A stretch of 64,000 nucleotides of DNA from Oscillospiraceae bacterium (GTDB taxonomy: Bacteria; Bacillota; Clostridia; Oscillospirales; Oscillospiraceae): positions 121,161 to 185,160 of the forward strand of contig CACWIS010000004.1 of assembly GCA_902761055.1 (NCBI GenBank), in the 5' to 3' direction. Within the stretch, counting starts at the first letter, position 1, and the number at the start of each line of letters is the position of its first letter. The translations under genes were made by a program, and so were the position numbers. Shown piece by piece: positions 1-9,031 of this stretch. The notes beneath the pieces were generated by a model that saw nothing but the letters and a program-made list of their open reading frames with translations, ran no database searches and had not been told where the DNA came from.

Positions 1-2014
1 CGCCGTATTTGTAGAAGCTGGTCTCGCCCGAAAAAAGGTCGACGCACATCAGATCGACCGTCGCAAAGCCCCAGTTTTCGCCGCCGCGCAGCAGCAGCGC
101 GGAGTTGAGCAGCTTCATCGCCGCCGCGCCGTCCGCGCCTGCGCGCAGGAACTTCTCGAGGATCGCGACGACCTCGGCACTGTCGCGCGCCGCCTCGTCG
201 CCGCTGCCCATGCCGTCGGAGAGGATGACGCACAGCACGCCCGCGTCGGTCTTGAAGTAGCTTCCCCGGTCGCCGCTGACCTTCTCCCCGCGCTTTTTCA
301 GCGCAGCGATCCCGACGGAGACGGCCAACGGCTCGGCTTCGAGCACGGTCAGCCGTGCGTCGGAGCTCTCGGCGCCCTGCGGCAGGCACACGCGCACCCC
401 GAGGATCTCCGAGAGCGTTTCCAGCCAGCGCGGCTGGCCGAGCAGCGGGGCAAGCGAGCCGCTTTCCATCGTCGCGCGCAGCCTCCCGCGTCCGTCGCGG
501 TAGACCGAGACCTCCGCATCGATCTCCAGAGAGCGCAGATAGCGCCCCAGGCGCTGCTCGGCGAGCACGTCCGAGCCGTTGACGCTGCCGAGCTCATCGG
601 CGGCCGCGCCGAGGAGCTGCGCCATGTCCGCATACTGTTCCCAGGCAACCGAGCGGTTCTCGGCCAGCCGGGTCCTGAGCTCGCGGCGGTAATTCAGGGC
701 GCGCAGTTCGCTGTTGACGGCGCTCACAAAGGCGCCGAGCTCGCTGCAGCGCGCGCGGAAAAAGCCCGGGACGTCCGCTTCCGTGAGCGAGCCTTTCTCC
801 CGCATGGCCGCGGTCGCGTCGTTGAGCGCGGAGAGCGTGTCGATGTATTCGGCGTTCCAGCAGCGGTTTTTGTTCACACACCGGACGCAGACCCGATCCG
901 CAGCGCGGTCGAAAATACGCGCGATATCCTCGTCGTTGCCGGTTTCGGACAGCGAGCGCTCGACGATCCCGTAGAGCTCGCCGTACGCCTCTCCGAGCGC
1001 CCGCAGCTTCGCGGCGACAAAGCGCCGCAGATCGCGCTCGCCTCCGCCGCGCTCGCCCGCGTGCAGCAGCATCCCGATCGAGCCGAGAAAGCGCCCGGGA
1101 AGAAGAAAGAAGATCACGGAGGCGGCAAAGGTCTCAAACAGCGCGCTCGTCCCGACGCGCTCGTTCCAGGCGCACAGCAGCGTGAGCGCCGAGGAAAGCA
1201 CGAACGAGAGCGTGAACACAAGGCGGCTGTGGCGGGAAAACACGCCGGAGAGCAAACCTGCGAAGGCATAGGACATCGCGTAGGAACTCGCGCCGCCCGA
1301 GCAGAGGTCCATCGCGATGCCGAGCACCGTCCCCGCCGCGGCGCCGGTCAGCATCCCGCCCTTGAGCGCCGAGGCCATCAGCACGATCAGCGAGAGCGTG
1401 CGGCCGACGGAGACGACGGAAAAGAGCTTCAGGGGGACGACCGCCATCAGCACGCAGGCGCCGAGCACGGTGCGCGAGACGCTGCGCAGGATCTCCTCCT
1501 TTTCGGAGAGCTCGGCGCGATATTCGAAGGCGCAGCGGAAGAAAAAGCTCCCGGAGAAGGCGAGCACGCTCTCGAGCAGGAGGCGCGCGGCGTCCGGCCG
1601 GCTGACCCCCGAGAGCGAGAAGCTGCCGAGAAATGCGCTGAGCGCCGTGATGATCCCCGCCGCGAAGGGCATGAACAGGTGCCTGCGGCCGAAGGGGAAC
1701 TCGCGGAACACATAGGCCGTTGTAAAGCACAGCACCGAGGCCGCGACGTAGCGGATGCCCCAGGCGATCCCGCCGCCCGCAAGATAGCCGGCAACGGCGC
1801 CGAGCAGAGCGGCGAGACCGCCGAGACGCGTGCCGCAGGCCGCGGTCATGGCGACGCCGAAGGGAGCGTCGCCGCCGCAGCGCACGAGCGACAACACAAA
1901 AGAGAGCGCCGCAAGCAGCGCGCAGCGGATCGCCCGCAGCCATTTTTCCCCGATCCGCGCCTCCGCGAGCATCTGCTCCAGCAAAGACAGCACCCCATGC
2001 GCTTCCTTTTCCAT
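1..2014 (-). CDS. spoIIE: Stage II sporulation protein E (3' end outside window)
   Basis: SpoIIE is the membrane-bound PP2C-type serine phosphatase that dephosphorylates SpoIIAA and so releases sigma-F in the forespore. About 671 codons are present. The N-terminal third is a run of hydrophobic segments, as expected for the 10-helix membrane domain. The most distal part, near position 1-300, carries the phosphatase signature: a G-D-R-G-S-Y-F stretch followed by CVILSDGMGSGDEA, the metal-binding SDGMGSG loop. The ATG at 2012-2014 has GGAGG a few bases upstream (about 2019-2025). The reading frame stays open to the window edge, so the last part of the phosphatase domain is missing only because the window ends. 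Its substrate partners, spoIIAA, spoIIAB and sigF, lie at 48.5-50 kb. Identification is firm; topology is inferred from hydrophobicity by eye. Confidence 0.93.
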   Translation of the reverse strand, partial: MEKEAHGVLSLLEQMLAEARIGEKWLRAIRCALLAALSFVLSLVRCGGDAPFGVAMTAACGTRLGGLAALLGAVAGYLAGGGIAWGIRYVAASVLCFTTAYVFREFPFGRRHLFMPFAAGIITALSAFLGSFSLSGVSRPDAARLLLESVLAFSGSFFFRCAFEYRAELSEKEEILRSVSRTVLGACVLMAVVPLKLFSVVSVGRTLSLIVLMASALKGGMLTGAAAGTVLGIAMDLCSGGASSYAMSYAFAGLLSGVFSRHSRLVFTLSFVLSSALTLLCAWNERVGTSALFETFAASVIFFLLPGRFLGSIGMLLHAGERGGGERDLRRFVAAKLRALGEAYGELYGIVERSLSETGNDEDIARIFDRAADRVCVRCVNKNRCWNAEYIDTLSALNDATAAMREKGSLTEADVPGFFRARCSELGAFVSAVNSELRALNYRRELRTRLAENRSVAWEQYADMAQLLGAAADELGSVNGSDVLAEQRLGRYLRSLEIDAEVSVYRDGRGRLRATMESGSLAPLLGQPRWLETLSEILGVRVCLPQGAESSDARLTVLEAEPLAVSVGIAALKKRGEKVSGDRGSYFKTDAGVLCVILSDGMGSGDEAARDSAEVVAILEKFLRAGADGAAAMKLLNSALLLRGGENWGFATVDLMCVDLFSGETSFYKYG

Positions 2015-2199
2015 ACAAGGCCTCCAAAGTTTACATAAGATAATAAAGATTATAATTATGTAATTCCAAAAAGCACGTCGGACGGCGCTGTAAAATGCAA
2101 TTGTTTTGACTGGGGAAATACCGGAAAATGCCGAGAGCCGGGCAGCCGCGGGAAGCGTGCGGCGGACGGCAGGAAAAAAGAAAAAGCGCGCGGAAAATG

Positions 2200-2228
2200 T
2201 TGCGATTCATACCGCAGCGTGATAAAAT
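2200..2228 (+). promoter_or_regulatory. Sigma-A promoter of ahcY
   Basis: TTGCGA (2200-2205), a 17-bp spacer and TAAAAT (2223-2228) sit 30 bp before the ahcY ATG at 2259. An AGGAGG ribosome binding site is at 2245-2250. This is a pattern match by eye. Confidence 0.6.
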
Positions 2229-2258
2229 AAAATGTAAAAGTTTCAGGAGGTAGACAAC

Positions 2259-3494
2259 ATGAGCCGTATTGCCGATATCGCGCTCGCCCCCGCGGGCGAG
2301 ATCAAGATCAAATGGGTCGAACGCAACATGCCCGTCCTTCGTGACCTCGGCGAGGAGTTCCGCCGCACGAAGCCTTTTGAGGGGCTGCGCGTCGCGCTCT
2401 CCGTCCATCTGGAGGCGAAAACGGCCTACCTCTGCCGTGTGCTGGAGATGGGTGGCGCCGAGATGTACGTCACGGGCTCCAATCCGCTCTCCACGCAGGA
2501 CGACGTCGCCGCCGCGCTGGCGGCCGGCGGCATGCAGGTCTTTGCCCGTTACGGCTGCACGATGGAGGAATATGAGGCGTGCCTGTGCAGCGTGCTCGAG
2601 ATCGCGCCGAACATCATCATCGACGACGGCGGCGACCTGGTGGGGCTGATGCACACGAAGTATGCCGATCTGATCCCGCAGGTGATCGGCGGCTGCGAGG
2701 AGACGACCTCCGGCATTCACAGGCTGAAGATCATGGCGCGGGACGACAAGCTGCGCTTCCCGATGGTCATGGTCAACGAGGCCGACTGCAAGCACATGTT
2801 CGATAACCGCTACGGCACGGGCCAGTCCGCTTGGGACGGCATCATGCGCACGACGAACCTCGTCGTCGCCGGCAAGTACGTCGTCATCAGCGGCTACGGC
2901 TGGTGCGGCAAGGGGATGGCCCTGCGCGGCAAGGGACTCGGCGCAAAGATCATCGTCACCGAGACCGACCCCATCCGTGCGCTCGAGGCCGTAATGGACG
3001 GCTACGAGGTCATGCCGATGGCAGAGGCCGCGAAGATCGGCGACATCTTCTGCACGGTCACCGGCTGCAGCGGCGTCATCACCGCCGAGCATTTCCCGCA
3101 CATGAAGGACGGCGCGATCCTCTCCAACGCCGGACACTTCGACGTCGAAGTCGACATGGCGGGGCTCGAGAAGCTGGCCGTCGAGAAGTACGAGGCCCGT
3201 CACAACATCCAGGCCTACGTCCTGCCGAACGGCAAAACGCTTTACACGATCGCCGAGGGGCGTCTTGTGAACCTCGCCGCGGCCGACGGGCACCCGGCGG
3301 AGATCATGGACATGAGCTTCGCCATCCAGGCGCTCGGCGCGGAGTACCTTGTGAAGAACCGCGGCAAGCTGCCCAACACGGTCATCCGCTTCCCGCGCGA
3401 GCTCGACGAGGCGGTCGCGGCGCGCAAGCTCAAGGCCATGGGCGTCGAGATCGACACGCTCAGCGGCGAGCAGAAGGAATACCTGGGCGTCTGA
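2259..3494 (+). CDS. ahcY: Adenosylhomocysteinase (SAH hydrolase family)
   Basis: This enzyme hydrolyses S-adenosylhomocysteine to adenosine and homocysteine and removes the by-product inhibitor of methyltransferases; related short enzymes prefer S-inosylhomocysteine. The 411-residue protein has the family features: SVHLEAKTA near residue 45, the FDNRYGTGQS block near 180 and the NAD-binding loop GYGWCGKG near 210. Later come VTGCSGVI, LSNAGHFDVEVD and a C-terminal LPNTVIRFP segment. It is shorter than the roughly 430-470-residue eukaryotic/proteobacterial form and lacks the terminal YRY-type tail, as in the Thermotoga/archaeal-like group. The ATG has AGGAGG 8 bp upstream. It is apparently transcribed alone or with mgtE, which starts 64 bp later. 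The exact nucleoside preference cannot be read from sequence. Confidence 0.92.
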   Translation: MSRIADIALAPAGEIKIKWVERNMPVLRDLGEEFRRTKPFEGLRVALSVHLEAKTAYLCRVLEMGGAEMYVTGSNPLSTQDDVAAALAAGGMQVFARYGCTMEEYEACLCSVLEIAPNIIIDDGGDLVGLMHTKYADLIPQVIGGCEETTSGIHRLKIMARDDKLRFPMVMVNEADCKHMFDNRYGTGQSAWDGIMRTTNLVVAGKYVVISGYGWCGKGMALRGKGLGAKIIVTETDPIRALEAVMDGYEVMPMAEAAKIGDIFCTVTGCSGVITAEHFPHMKDGAILSNAGHFDVEVDMAGLEKLAVEKYEARHNIQAYVLPNGKTLYTIAEGRLVNLAAADGHPAEIMDMSFAIQALGAEYLVKNRGKLPNTVIRFPRELDEAVAARKLKAMGVEIDTLSGEQKEYLGV

Positions 3495-3558
3495 AGCCCG
3501 CCGATCCCGGCGGGACCCCCGCCGCATCATGAATGCCATCCGAAAGGAGGAAGCGCAT

Positions 3559-4971
3559 ATGGAAGAGATCGAACGGACAGACGAGCCCGTCGTTTACGAC
3601 GACCTTGTGGAAAAGCGTACGGACGAGCTGATGGAGCTTCTCGAGAATAGGAACATGAAGACGCTCAAGCTCCGCATGGACGAGATGCAGGAATACGACG
3701 TGGCCGAATTCCTCTCTTCGCTGCAGGATAACCGTATGCCCATGCTCTTCCGTCTTCTGTCCAAGGAACGGGCGGCGGAGGTTTTTGCCAATCTCGACGC
3801 GCCGGAGCAGGAGCGGATCATCAACTCGATCACCGACTCCGAGCTGGCCGGCATCGTCGAAGAGCTGTACGTCGACGACGCGGTCGACATGATGGAGGAG
3901 CTTCCGGCAAATGTCGTCAAGCGCGTCATGCGCACCGCGACGCCCGAGACGCGCAACCTCATCAACCAGTATCTCCACTATCCCGAAAACTCCGCCGGTT
4001 CGATCATGACGGCCGAGTTCGTGGATCTGAAAAAATACATGAGCGTCAAGGACGCTTTCGCCCGCATCCGCCGCATCGGCGAGGACAAAGAGACGATCTA
4101 CATCTGCTTTGTCACCAACGCCCACCGCAAGCTCGAGGGCATCGTCACGGTCAAGGACCTGCTGCTGGCCGACCCGGAGACGGTCATCGAGGACCTGATG
4201 GACCGCAACATCATCTTCGCCGTCACGACCGAGGACCAGGAGAGCGTCTCGGCAAAGTTCTCAGACTACGACCTGATGGCGCTGCCGGTCGTGGACAAGG
4301 AAGGACGGCTCGTCGGCATCATCACGGTCGACGATATCATCGACGTCATGGAGCAGGAGGCCACCGAGGATATCCAGCTCATGGCCGGTATGACGCCGTC
4401 CGACAAACCCTATCTGCGCACAGGCACCGTGGAGATGTGGCGCAACCGCATCCCCTGGCTGCTGTTCCTGATGCTCTCGGCGACCTTCACGAGCATGATC
4501 CTGACCTCCTTCGAGGATATGCTGGCCGTGCAGGCCGGCCTCGTCGCCTTCATCCCGATGCTGATGGGCACGGGCGGCAACTCCGGCGCGCAGGCCTCCA
4601 CCGCCGTCATCCGCAGCCTCTCGCTCGGCGACGTCGAACCGCGGGACGTGCTGCGGGTCATGTGGAAGGAATGGCGCGTGGCCTTCCTCTGCGGACTGAC
4701 GCTCGCTGTCATCAACTTCGGCAAGATGCTGCTCGTCGACGGCATGCTGCTGGGCAACGCGAACGTCACGGTCTCCGTCGCCGCGACGGTCAGCCTTTCG
4801 ATCCTGTTCATCGTCATGTTCGCCAAGGTCGTCGGCAGCTTCCTGCCGATCGCGGCGGAGAAGCTCGGCGTCGATCCCGCCGTCATGGCCAACCCGCTGA
4901 TCTCCACGCTGACCGACGCCGTGTCGCTGCTGATCTATATCTACGTAGCCAAGCTGATTTTGGGAATATAG
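3559..4971 (+). CDS. mgtE: Magnesium transporter MgtE
   Basis: MgtE is a homodimeric Mg2+ channel gated by cytosolic Mg2+. The 470-residue protein has the full order: an N-terminal superhelical MgtE_N domain (about residues 20-130, with repeated A-E-V-F and LPAN-type helices), a CBS pair (about 140-265, with GIVTVKDLL and GIITVDDIIDV), a connecting helix and five C-terminal transmembrane helices. The last part includes the conserved LMGTGGNSGAQAS stretch, which lines the pore. A longer reading from 3529 is possible, but AAAGGAGG at 3543-3550 is correctly placed only for the ATG at 3559, so I start there. It is the first gene of a tightly packed run ending with the NUDIX gene at 7895; the next start is 10 bp after its stop. 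Confidence 0.95.
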   Translation: MEEIERTDEPVVYDDLVEKRTDELMELLENRNMKTLKLRMDEMQEYDVAEFLSSLQDNRMPMLFRLLSKERAAEVFANLDAPEQERIINSITDSELAGIVEELYVDDAVDMMEELPANVVKRVMRTATPETRNLINQYLHYPENSAGSIMTAEFVDLKKYMSVKDAFARIRRIGEDKETIYICFVTNAHRKLEGIVTVKDLLLADPETVIEDLMDRNIIFAVTTEDQESVSAKFSDYDLMALPVVDKEGRLVGIITVDDIIDVMEQEATEDIQLMAGMTPSDKPYLRTGTVEMWRNRIPWLLFLMLSATFTSMILTSFEDMLAVQAGLVAFIPMLMGTGGNSGAQASTAVIRSLSLGDVEPRDVLRVMWKEWRVAFLCGLTLAVINFGKMLLVDGMLLGNANVTVSVAATVSLSILFIVMFAKVVGSFLPIAAEKLGVDPAVMANPLISTLTDAVSLLIYIYVAKLILGI

Positions 4972-4981
4972 AGGTATCCGT

Positions 4982-5899
4982 ATGCAAATGTCTGCGCTGC
5001 TGACCAAAATGCTTCTGTTCGTCGTCGTGATCGCCCTGGGGATGTTCGGCGCGAAAAAGAAGATCCTTGCGCCGGAGTTCAACCGCGGCCTGAGCTGGCT
5101 CCTGGTGAACTTCTTTATCGTCGCCTCGATCTTTAACTCCGTCATCTCCATGGACGCCGGGAGCCTTTCGATGCGGGAGCTCGGCCGGATCCTGCTGATC
5201 TCCACGCTGACGCTCTTTCTGCTCTATGCGATCGCCGCGATCGTCGTCCGCGTCCTTCCCGTCGAAAAAGAAAAGGTCCCGCAGCTCGAGCTGCTGATGG
5301 GCACGATCAACAACCTGTTCGTCACGCTCCCCGTCGTGGAGACGATCTACGGCGCAAAAGGCGCGTTCATAATCGCGCTCGGCTGCATCCCCTTCAATCT
5401 GTTTCTGTTCACCTACGGCATCGCCCGCCTGCGCGGCGGCGACGGCGGCTTCCGCTTCAAGGATCTGCTCTCGGCTCCGCTCGTCGCGACGATCGCGGCC
5501 GTCGCGGTCTTTGCGCTGCGCATCCCCGTTCCCGCGGCGGTCAGAAGCATCCTCTCCGCGATCTCGGGCGCGACCGTGCCGCTGTCGATGCTGCTCGTCG
5601 GCGCCTCGCTCGGGAACGTCAGCCTGCTCAAGGCGCTCAGGGACCGGACGATGCCGCTGCTCTGCGGCGTCCGCTTCCTGCTCGCGCCGGTCGTGATCTA
5701 TTTTGTCATGAAGCTCGTCTGCCATGACGACATGCTCGCAAACTCCATGGTCATCACGGCCGCGAGCCCCTGCGCGATCATCGTCACGGCGCTGAGCCTG
5801 CAGACCGGCCGGAGCGGGGAATACAGCTCGGAGGGCATCCTGCTGACAACGCTGCTGTCGCTCGTCACGCTGCCAATCACGGCGTATCTTATCCTGTGA
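4982..5899 (+). CDS. AEC (auxin efflux carrier) family transporter
   Basis: A 305-residue integral membrane protein with about ten hydrophobic helices. It matches the AEC/BASS-like fold: an N-terminal helix with an FGAKK turn, a central GTINNLFVTLPVVETIYG segment and a C-terminal SPCAIIVTALS helix pair. AEC members export or import organic anions such as malate or auxin-like compounds; the substrate here is unknown. The ATG follows the mgtE stop by 10 bp with GAGG just upstream, so the two are probably cotranscribed, although no functional link to Mg2+ is established. Downstream DUF1643, hydrolase and NUDIX genes continue the same operon. Confidence 0.85.
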   Translation: MQMSALLTKMLLFVVVIALGMFGAKKKILAPEFNRGLSWLLVNFFIVASIFNSVISMDAGSLSMRELGRILLISTLTLFLLYAIAAIVVRVLPVEKEKVPQLELLMGTINNLFVTLPVVETIYGAKGAFIIALGCIPFNLFLFTYGIARLRGGDGGFRFKDLLSAPLVATIAAVAVFALRIPVPAAVRSILSAISGATVPLSMLLVGASLGNVSLLKALRDRTMPLLCGVRFLLAPVVIYFVMKLVCHDDMLANSMVITAASPCAIIVTALSLQTGRSGEYSSEGILLTTLLSLVTLPITAYLIL

Positions 5900-5911
5900 G
5901 GACGTGAGACG

Positions 5912-6529
5912 ATGCATATCCCCAAGGGCGCAAGCCAGACGGTCGAGCTGCTCGGCTTCGACGAGGCGCTTGCCGCTTCGGGCCGCAGCGGCGGCTACGA
6001 CGCAGGGCGCTGGATCTATGTCCCGGACTTCTACACGGAATATCGTTACATCCTCGGCACCAGGGGGCGCCGGCCGCTGATCTGCATCGGCATCAATCCC
6101 TCGACGGCCGCGCCGGACGACCTGGACAATACGCTCAAATCCGTCGCGCGCATCGCCGCGCATAACGGCTATGACAGCTGGATCATGTTCAACGTCTACG
6201 CCGAGCGGGCGACCGATCCCGACGATATGGACCGCGAGCTCAACGAGAGGCTGCACCGCGAGAATATGCGCGCCTTCGACTACGTGCTCTCGCAGGTCGG
6301 GCCGGGACGCGCTCCGGCGGTCTGGGCCGCCTGGGGCACGATCATCGAAAAGCGTCCCTATCTCAAGGGCTGCGTGCAGGAGATGGTCCGCATCGGCCAG
6401 AACTACGGCGCCGAGTGGCTCTGTGCGGGGAAGTGCTCCGTCAAGGGCCATCCGCACCATCCGCTGTACTTACGCAAGGACGAGGAAGTCCGCCCCTTTG
6501 ACATCGACCGCTATCTGGAGGGAATATGA
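5912..6529 (+). CDS. DUF1643 domain protein
   Basis: A 205-residue soluble protein of the DUF1643 family, recognised from the IGINPSTAAPDDLDNT block near residue 65, the NVYAERATDP segment near 100 and the C-terminal CSVKGHPHHPLYL motif. No biochemical function is established for the family; members often sit near nucleotide or restriction-related genes. It starts 12 bp after the AEC stop and its stop codon overlaps the ATG of the next gene (ATGA at 6526-6529), so translation is probably coupled. No signal peptide or membrane segment is visible. Confidence 0.85.
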   Translation: MHIPKGASQTVELLGFDEALAASGRSGGYDAGRWIYVPDFYTEYRYILGTRGRRPLICIGINPSTAAPDDLDNTLKSVARIAAHNGYDSWIMFNVYAERATDPDDMDRELNERLHRENMRAFDYVLSQVGPGRAPAVWAAWGTIIEKRPYLKGCVQEMVRIGQNYGAEWLCAGKCSVKGHPHHPLYLRKDEEVRPFDIDRYLEGI

Positions 6530-7347
6530 ACGAAAAACTGACCGTCGCCGTCTGCCAGCTCCGCACCGAGCTGGACACGGCGCAGACCATGGAAAAGGCC
6601 GCCGCCTTTGTCCGCGACGCCGCGGAAAGGGGAGCGGACTTTGTCGTCCTGCCGGAAATGTTCAACTGCCCCTATTCCTCCCGCTTCTTCCGGCGCGTCG
6701 CCGCCGAGGGGCATGAAAAGGCCGTCGCGGCCATGTCCGGCTGGGCAAGGGAGAACGGCGTCTATCTCGTCGGCGGCTCGGTGCCCGAGCTGGAAGACGG
6801 GAAGCTGTACAACAGCTGCTTCGTTTTCGACCGGGCGGGGAAACAGATCGCGCGGCACCGCAAGGTGCATCTTTTCGACGTCGATCTGCCGGGCATGCGC
6901 TTCCACGAGTCCGACTCCTTCGCGCCGGGGAGCGAGATCACGGTCTTTGACACGGAATTCGGAAAGATGGGCGCGGCGATCTGCTTTGACCTCCGCTTCC
7001 CGGAGCTGTTCCGCGCCATGGCCGTGCGCGGCGCAAAGATCGTTTTTCTTCCGGCGCAGTTCAACATGACGACCGGCCCGGCGCACTGGGCCGATACGCT
7101 CAAGCTGCGCGCCGTGGACAACGAGATCTTCTTCGTCGGCGCCTCCGCGGCGCGCTATGCGGGCTTCGATTACGAATGCTGGGGCCATTCGATGGTCCTG
7201 GATCCCTACGGCGTGACGCTTGCCGCCGCGGACGAGACCGAGCAGACGATCTTTGCCGGGATCGACCTCGCGCGTATCGACGAGGTGCGCGCGCAGCTCC
7301 CGACCTTTCTGAAGCTGCGGCGCGACGTGTACAGGGTGGCGGAATGA
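6526..7347 (+). CDS. Carbon-nitrogen hydrolase, omega-amidase (Nit2)-like
   Basis: A 273-residue nitrilase-superfamily enzyme. The catalytic triad is intact: Glu44 (VLPEMFNCPY), Lys113 (HRKVHLFDVD) and Cys153 (AAICFDLRFPE). The segments MFNCPYSSRFF, KVHLFDVDLPGMRFHES and PAQFNMTTGPAHW resemble the Nit2/omega-amidase branch, which deaminates alpha-ketoglutaramate or alpha-ketosuccinamate in methionine salvage and glutamine transamination. That specificity is inferred from similarity by eye; another short-chain amidase activity is possible. It is coupled to its neighbours by ATGA overlaps at both ends (6526-6529 and 7344-7347). Confidence 0.87.
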   Translation: MNEKLTVAVCQLRTELDTAQTMEKAAAFVRDAAERGADFVVLPEMFNCPYSSRFFRRVAAEGHEKAVAAMSGWARENGVYLVGGSVPELEDGKLYNSCFVFDRAGKQIARHRKVHLFDVDLPGMRFHESDSFAPGSEITVFDTEFGKMGAAICFDLRFPELFRAMAVRGAKIVFLPAQFNMTTGPAHWADTLKLRAVDNEIFFVGASAARYAGFDYECWGHSMVLDPYGVTLAAADETEQTIFAGIDLARIDEVRAQLPTFLKLRRDVYRVAE

Positions 7348-7895
7348 AGATCCTTGAACAAATCGAACGCTACGTCCCGTTCAACGAGCAGGAGGCGCGC
7401 GACAGGGAAGTCATCCTCGACTATCTGCGGCGTCATCCCGGCGCCTTTGAGCGGAGTGATCTCATCGCGCACATGACGGCCTCCGCCTGGATCATCAATC
7501 CCGCGCGGACAAAGGTCGTCATGGTGTATCACCGCATCTACGACTCCTGGTCCTGGACCGGCGGTCACGCCGACGGAGACAGAGATCTGCTTGCGGTCGC
7601 GCTGCGGGAGGCCCGCGAGGAGACCGGCCTGCAAAAGGTCCGCCCCGTCAGCGGGGAGATCTATTCGCTGGAGGTGCTCACCGTCGACGGGCACGAGAAG
7701 CGCGGCGAATACGTCCCGAGCCATCTGCATCTGAACGTGACCTATCTGCTGGAGGCAGACGAGGGCGAGGAGCTGCACGTCTGCGAGGAAGAAAACGCCG
7801 GCGTGCGCTGGTTCACGCTCGACGGGGCGCTCCGGGCCTCCACCGAGCCCTGGTTTGTCGAGAGGATCTATCGAAAACTGAACGATAAGCTGTGA
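7344..7895 (+). CDS. NUDIX hydrolase
   Basis: A 183-residue NUDIX-fold pyrophosphohydrolase. The Nudix box is present as GGHADGDRD followed by REAREETGL, with the metal-binding glutamates of REAREETG intact; the first Glu of the textbook pattern is Arg/Asp here. The long helical N-terminus and WSWTGGH stretch match a clostridial subgroup whose substrates are unknown. A longer open frame extends upstream, but the ATG at 7344 overlapping the stop of the amidase gene is the natural start. It is the last gene of the operon, followed 12 bp later by a strong bidirectional terminator. Confidence 0.88.
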   Translation: MKILEQIERYVPFNEQEARDREVILDYLRRHPGAFERSDLIAHMTASAWIINPARTKVVMVYHRIYDSWSWTGGHADGDRDLLAVALREAREETGLQKVRPVSGEIYSLEVLTVDGHEKRGEYVPSHLHLNVTYLLEADEGEELHVCEEENAGVRWFTLDGALRASTEPWFVERIYRKLNDKL

Positions 7896-7907
7896 GGACA
7901 GAAAAAA

Positions 7908-7940
7908 CCGCTTCGGCCGGACAGGCCGAAGCGGTTTTTT
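7908..7940. terminator. Bidirectional terminator between NUDIX and DUF975 genes
   Basis: A perfect 11-bp stem (7908-7918 with 7924-7934), a 5-nt loop, six T on the + side and six A on the other side. It can serve both converging genes. Confidence 0.9.
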
Positions 7941-7956
7941 CTTGTAAGGATCGGGA

Positions 7957-8877
7957 TTATTCCTCGTGGACCTTGCTGATCTCCTCGAAGAACGCCGTGT
8001 GGACGAGGCCGATGAAGATGGGCAGGAAGAGGATGACAGCGAGATAGACCAGCACGAGCACGATCGCGAAGATCCAGCCGATATAGCTGATCTGGCTGAG
8101 CAGGGCGAGGATGATGATGACAAGGCTGCTGCCGAGGCTGAGCAGGATGTCGGCCCAGAAGAGCTTGGCCTTGTAACCGTCGGTCATGCGCATGGACTTG
8201 CGCAGCGCCTCGGTCGCGCCGATCTCCTTATCTGTCGCAAGGATGTAGGGAGTGAAGCTGTACGCGTAGCTCTTGATGATGTTCATGACCGGCACGAAGG
8301 CCCAGATCAGCATCCACAGCTCCATCCAGCACATGCCGGCGCCGTTGCGGACGATCTCCTCCTTGCGGAAGGGCCGGAAAAGCTGCTCCGAGCGGACTTC
8401 TTTGCCGTGGTAGCCGTCAAGCAGGATGCCCGTGAAGCCGAGCCCCAGCACCAGCACGATCGGCAGGGAAATGAGCGGTACAAAGGAACCGAGACCGCTG
8501 ATGATGCACGCGATCAGCAGATACAGCAGGGAAAGGCCCCAAAGGCGGACGGGCTTCTTCGCAAGCACCGCGAGGGCCTTGCGGTAGAAGTCGAACACGC
8601 TGCCGATCGAGGGCTTGGCAGGGGCGACGTAAACGGGAGCGGCCGCATAGCTCTGCTGCTGCGTTTCGGCGGACTGATACCAGCCTGCGCCGGGAGCGCT
8701 CTCGGCGGAAGGAGCCTCGGGCGCGGCCTGCGCCTCGGTTTCGGGCTGCTCTTCAACGGGCGTGTCCAGAACGAGCGCGGGGACGTCGGGCGCGGCGTCG
8801 GCAGCGGAAGCGCCGCAGACGGGGCAGAACTTGGCATTCTCGGGAAGCGGGGTCCCGCAGGATCTACAAATTGGCAT
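7957..8877 (-). CDS. Zinc-ribbon plus DUF975 membrane protein
   Basis: A 306-residue protein that begins with a zinc ribbon (CRSCG at residues 4-8 and CPVCG at 18-22). A Pro/Ala/Glu-rich linker of about 60 residues follows, then a DUF975 membrane domain with about five hydrophobic helices. The FDFYRKAL and SYAYSFTPYILATDKEIGATEALRKS blocks are typical of DUF975, a family common in Clostridia with no known function. The ATG has a GGAGG-like site (GGAGGTGC on the minus strand). A second, broken DUF975 gene lies at 61.5 kb. Confidence 0.85.
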   Translation of the reverse strand: MPICRSCGTPLPENAKFCPVCGASAADAAPDVPALVLDTPVEEQPETEAQAAPEAPSAESAPGAGWYQSAETQQQSYAAAPVYVAPAKPSIGSVFDFYRKALAVLAKKPVRLWGLSLLYLLIACIISGLGSFVPLISLPIVLVLGLGFTGILLDGYHGKEVRSEQLFRPFRKEEIVRNGAGMCWMELWMLIWAFVPVMNIIKSYAYSFTPYILATDKEIGATEALRKSMRMTDGYKAKLFWADILLSLGSSLVIIILALLSQISYIGWIFAIVLVLVYLAVILFLPIFIGLVHTAFFEEISKVHEE

Positions 8878-8984
8878 AGCGCACCTCCAAATCGATTTCT
8901 TTCTTTATCATACTACCGGATAAAAGAACTTTCAACGGTTTTCGATGTGAATTCATGGAATATTAAAAGAATTCACGAATGATA

Positions 8985-9020
8985 AAACAGGCAAGCCGGC
9001 GTAAGCGGGCTTGCCTGTTT
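8985..9020. terminator. Bidirectional terminator after oadB
   Basis: A 13-bp inverted repeat (8985-8997 and 9008-9020, core CAGGCAAGCC) flanked by A and T runs. It lies 11 bp past the stop of the oadB-like gene. Confidence 0.85.
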
Positions 9021-9031
9021 GAAATCCGGGA

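Noticed and set aside
2014-2259. Spo0A box in front of spoIIE
   Set aside because: A TATAAT-like -10 can be found on the minus strand, but I see no convincing TTGTCGAA-type box, so no regulatory site is claimed.
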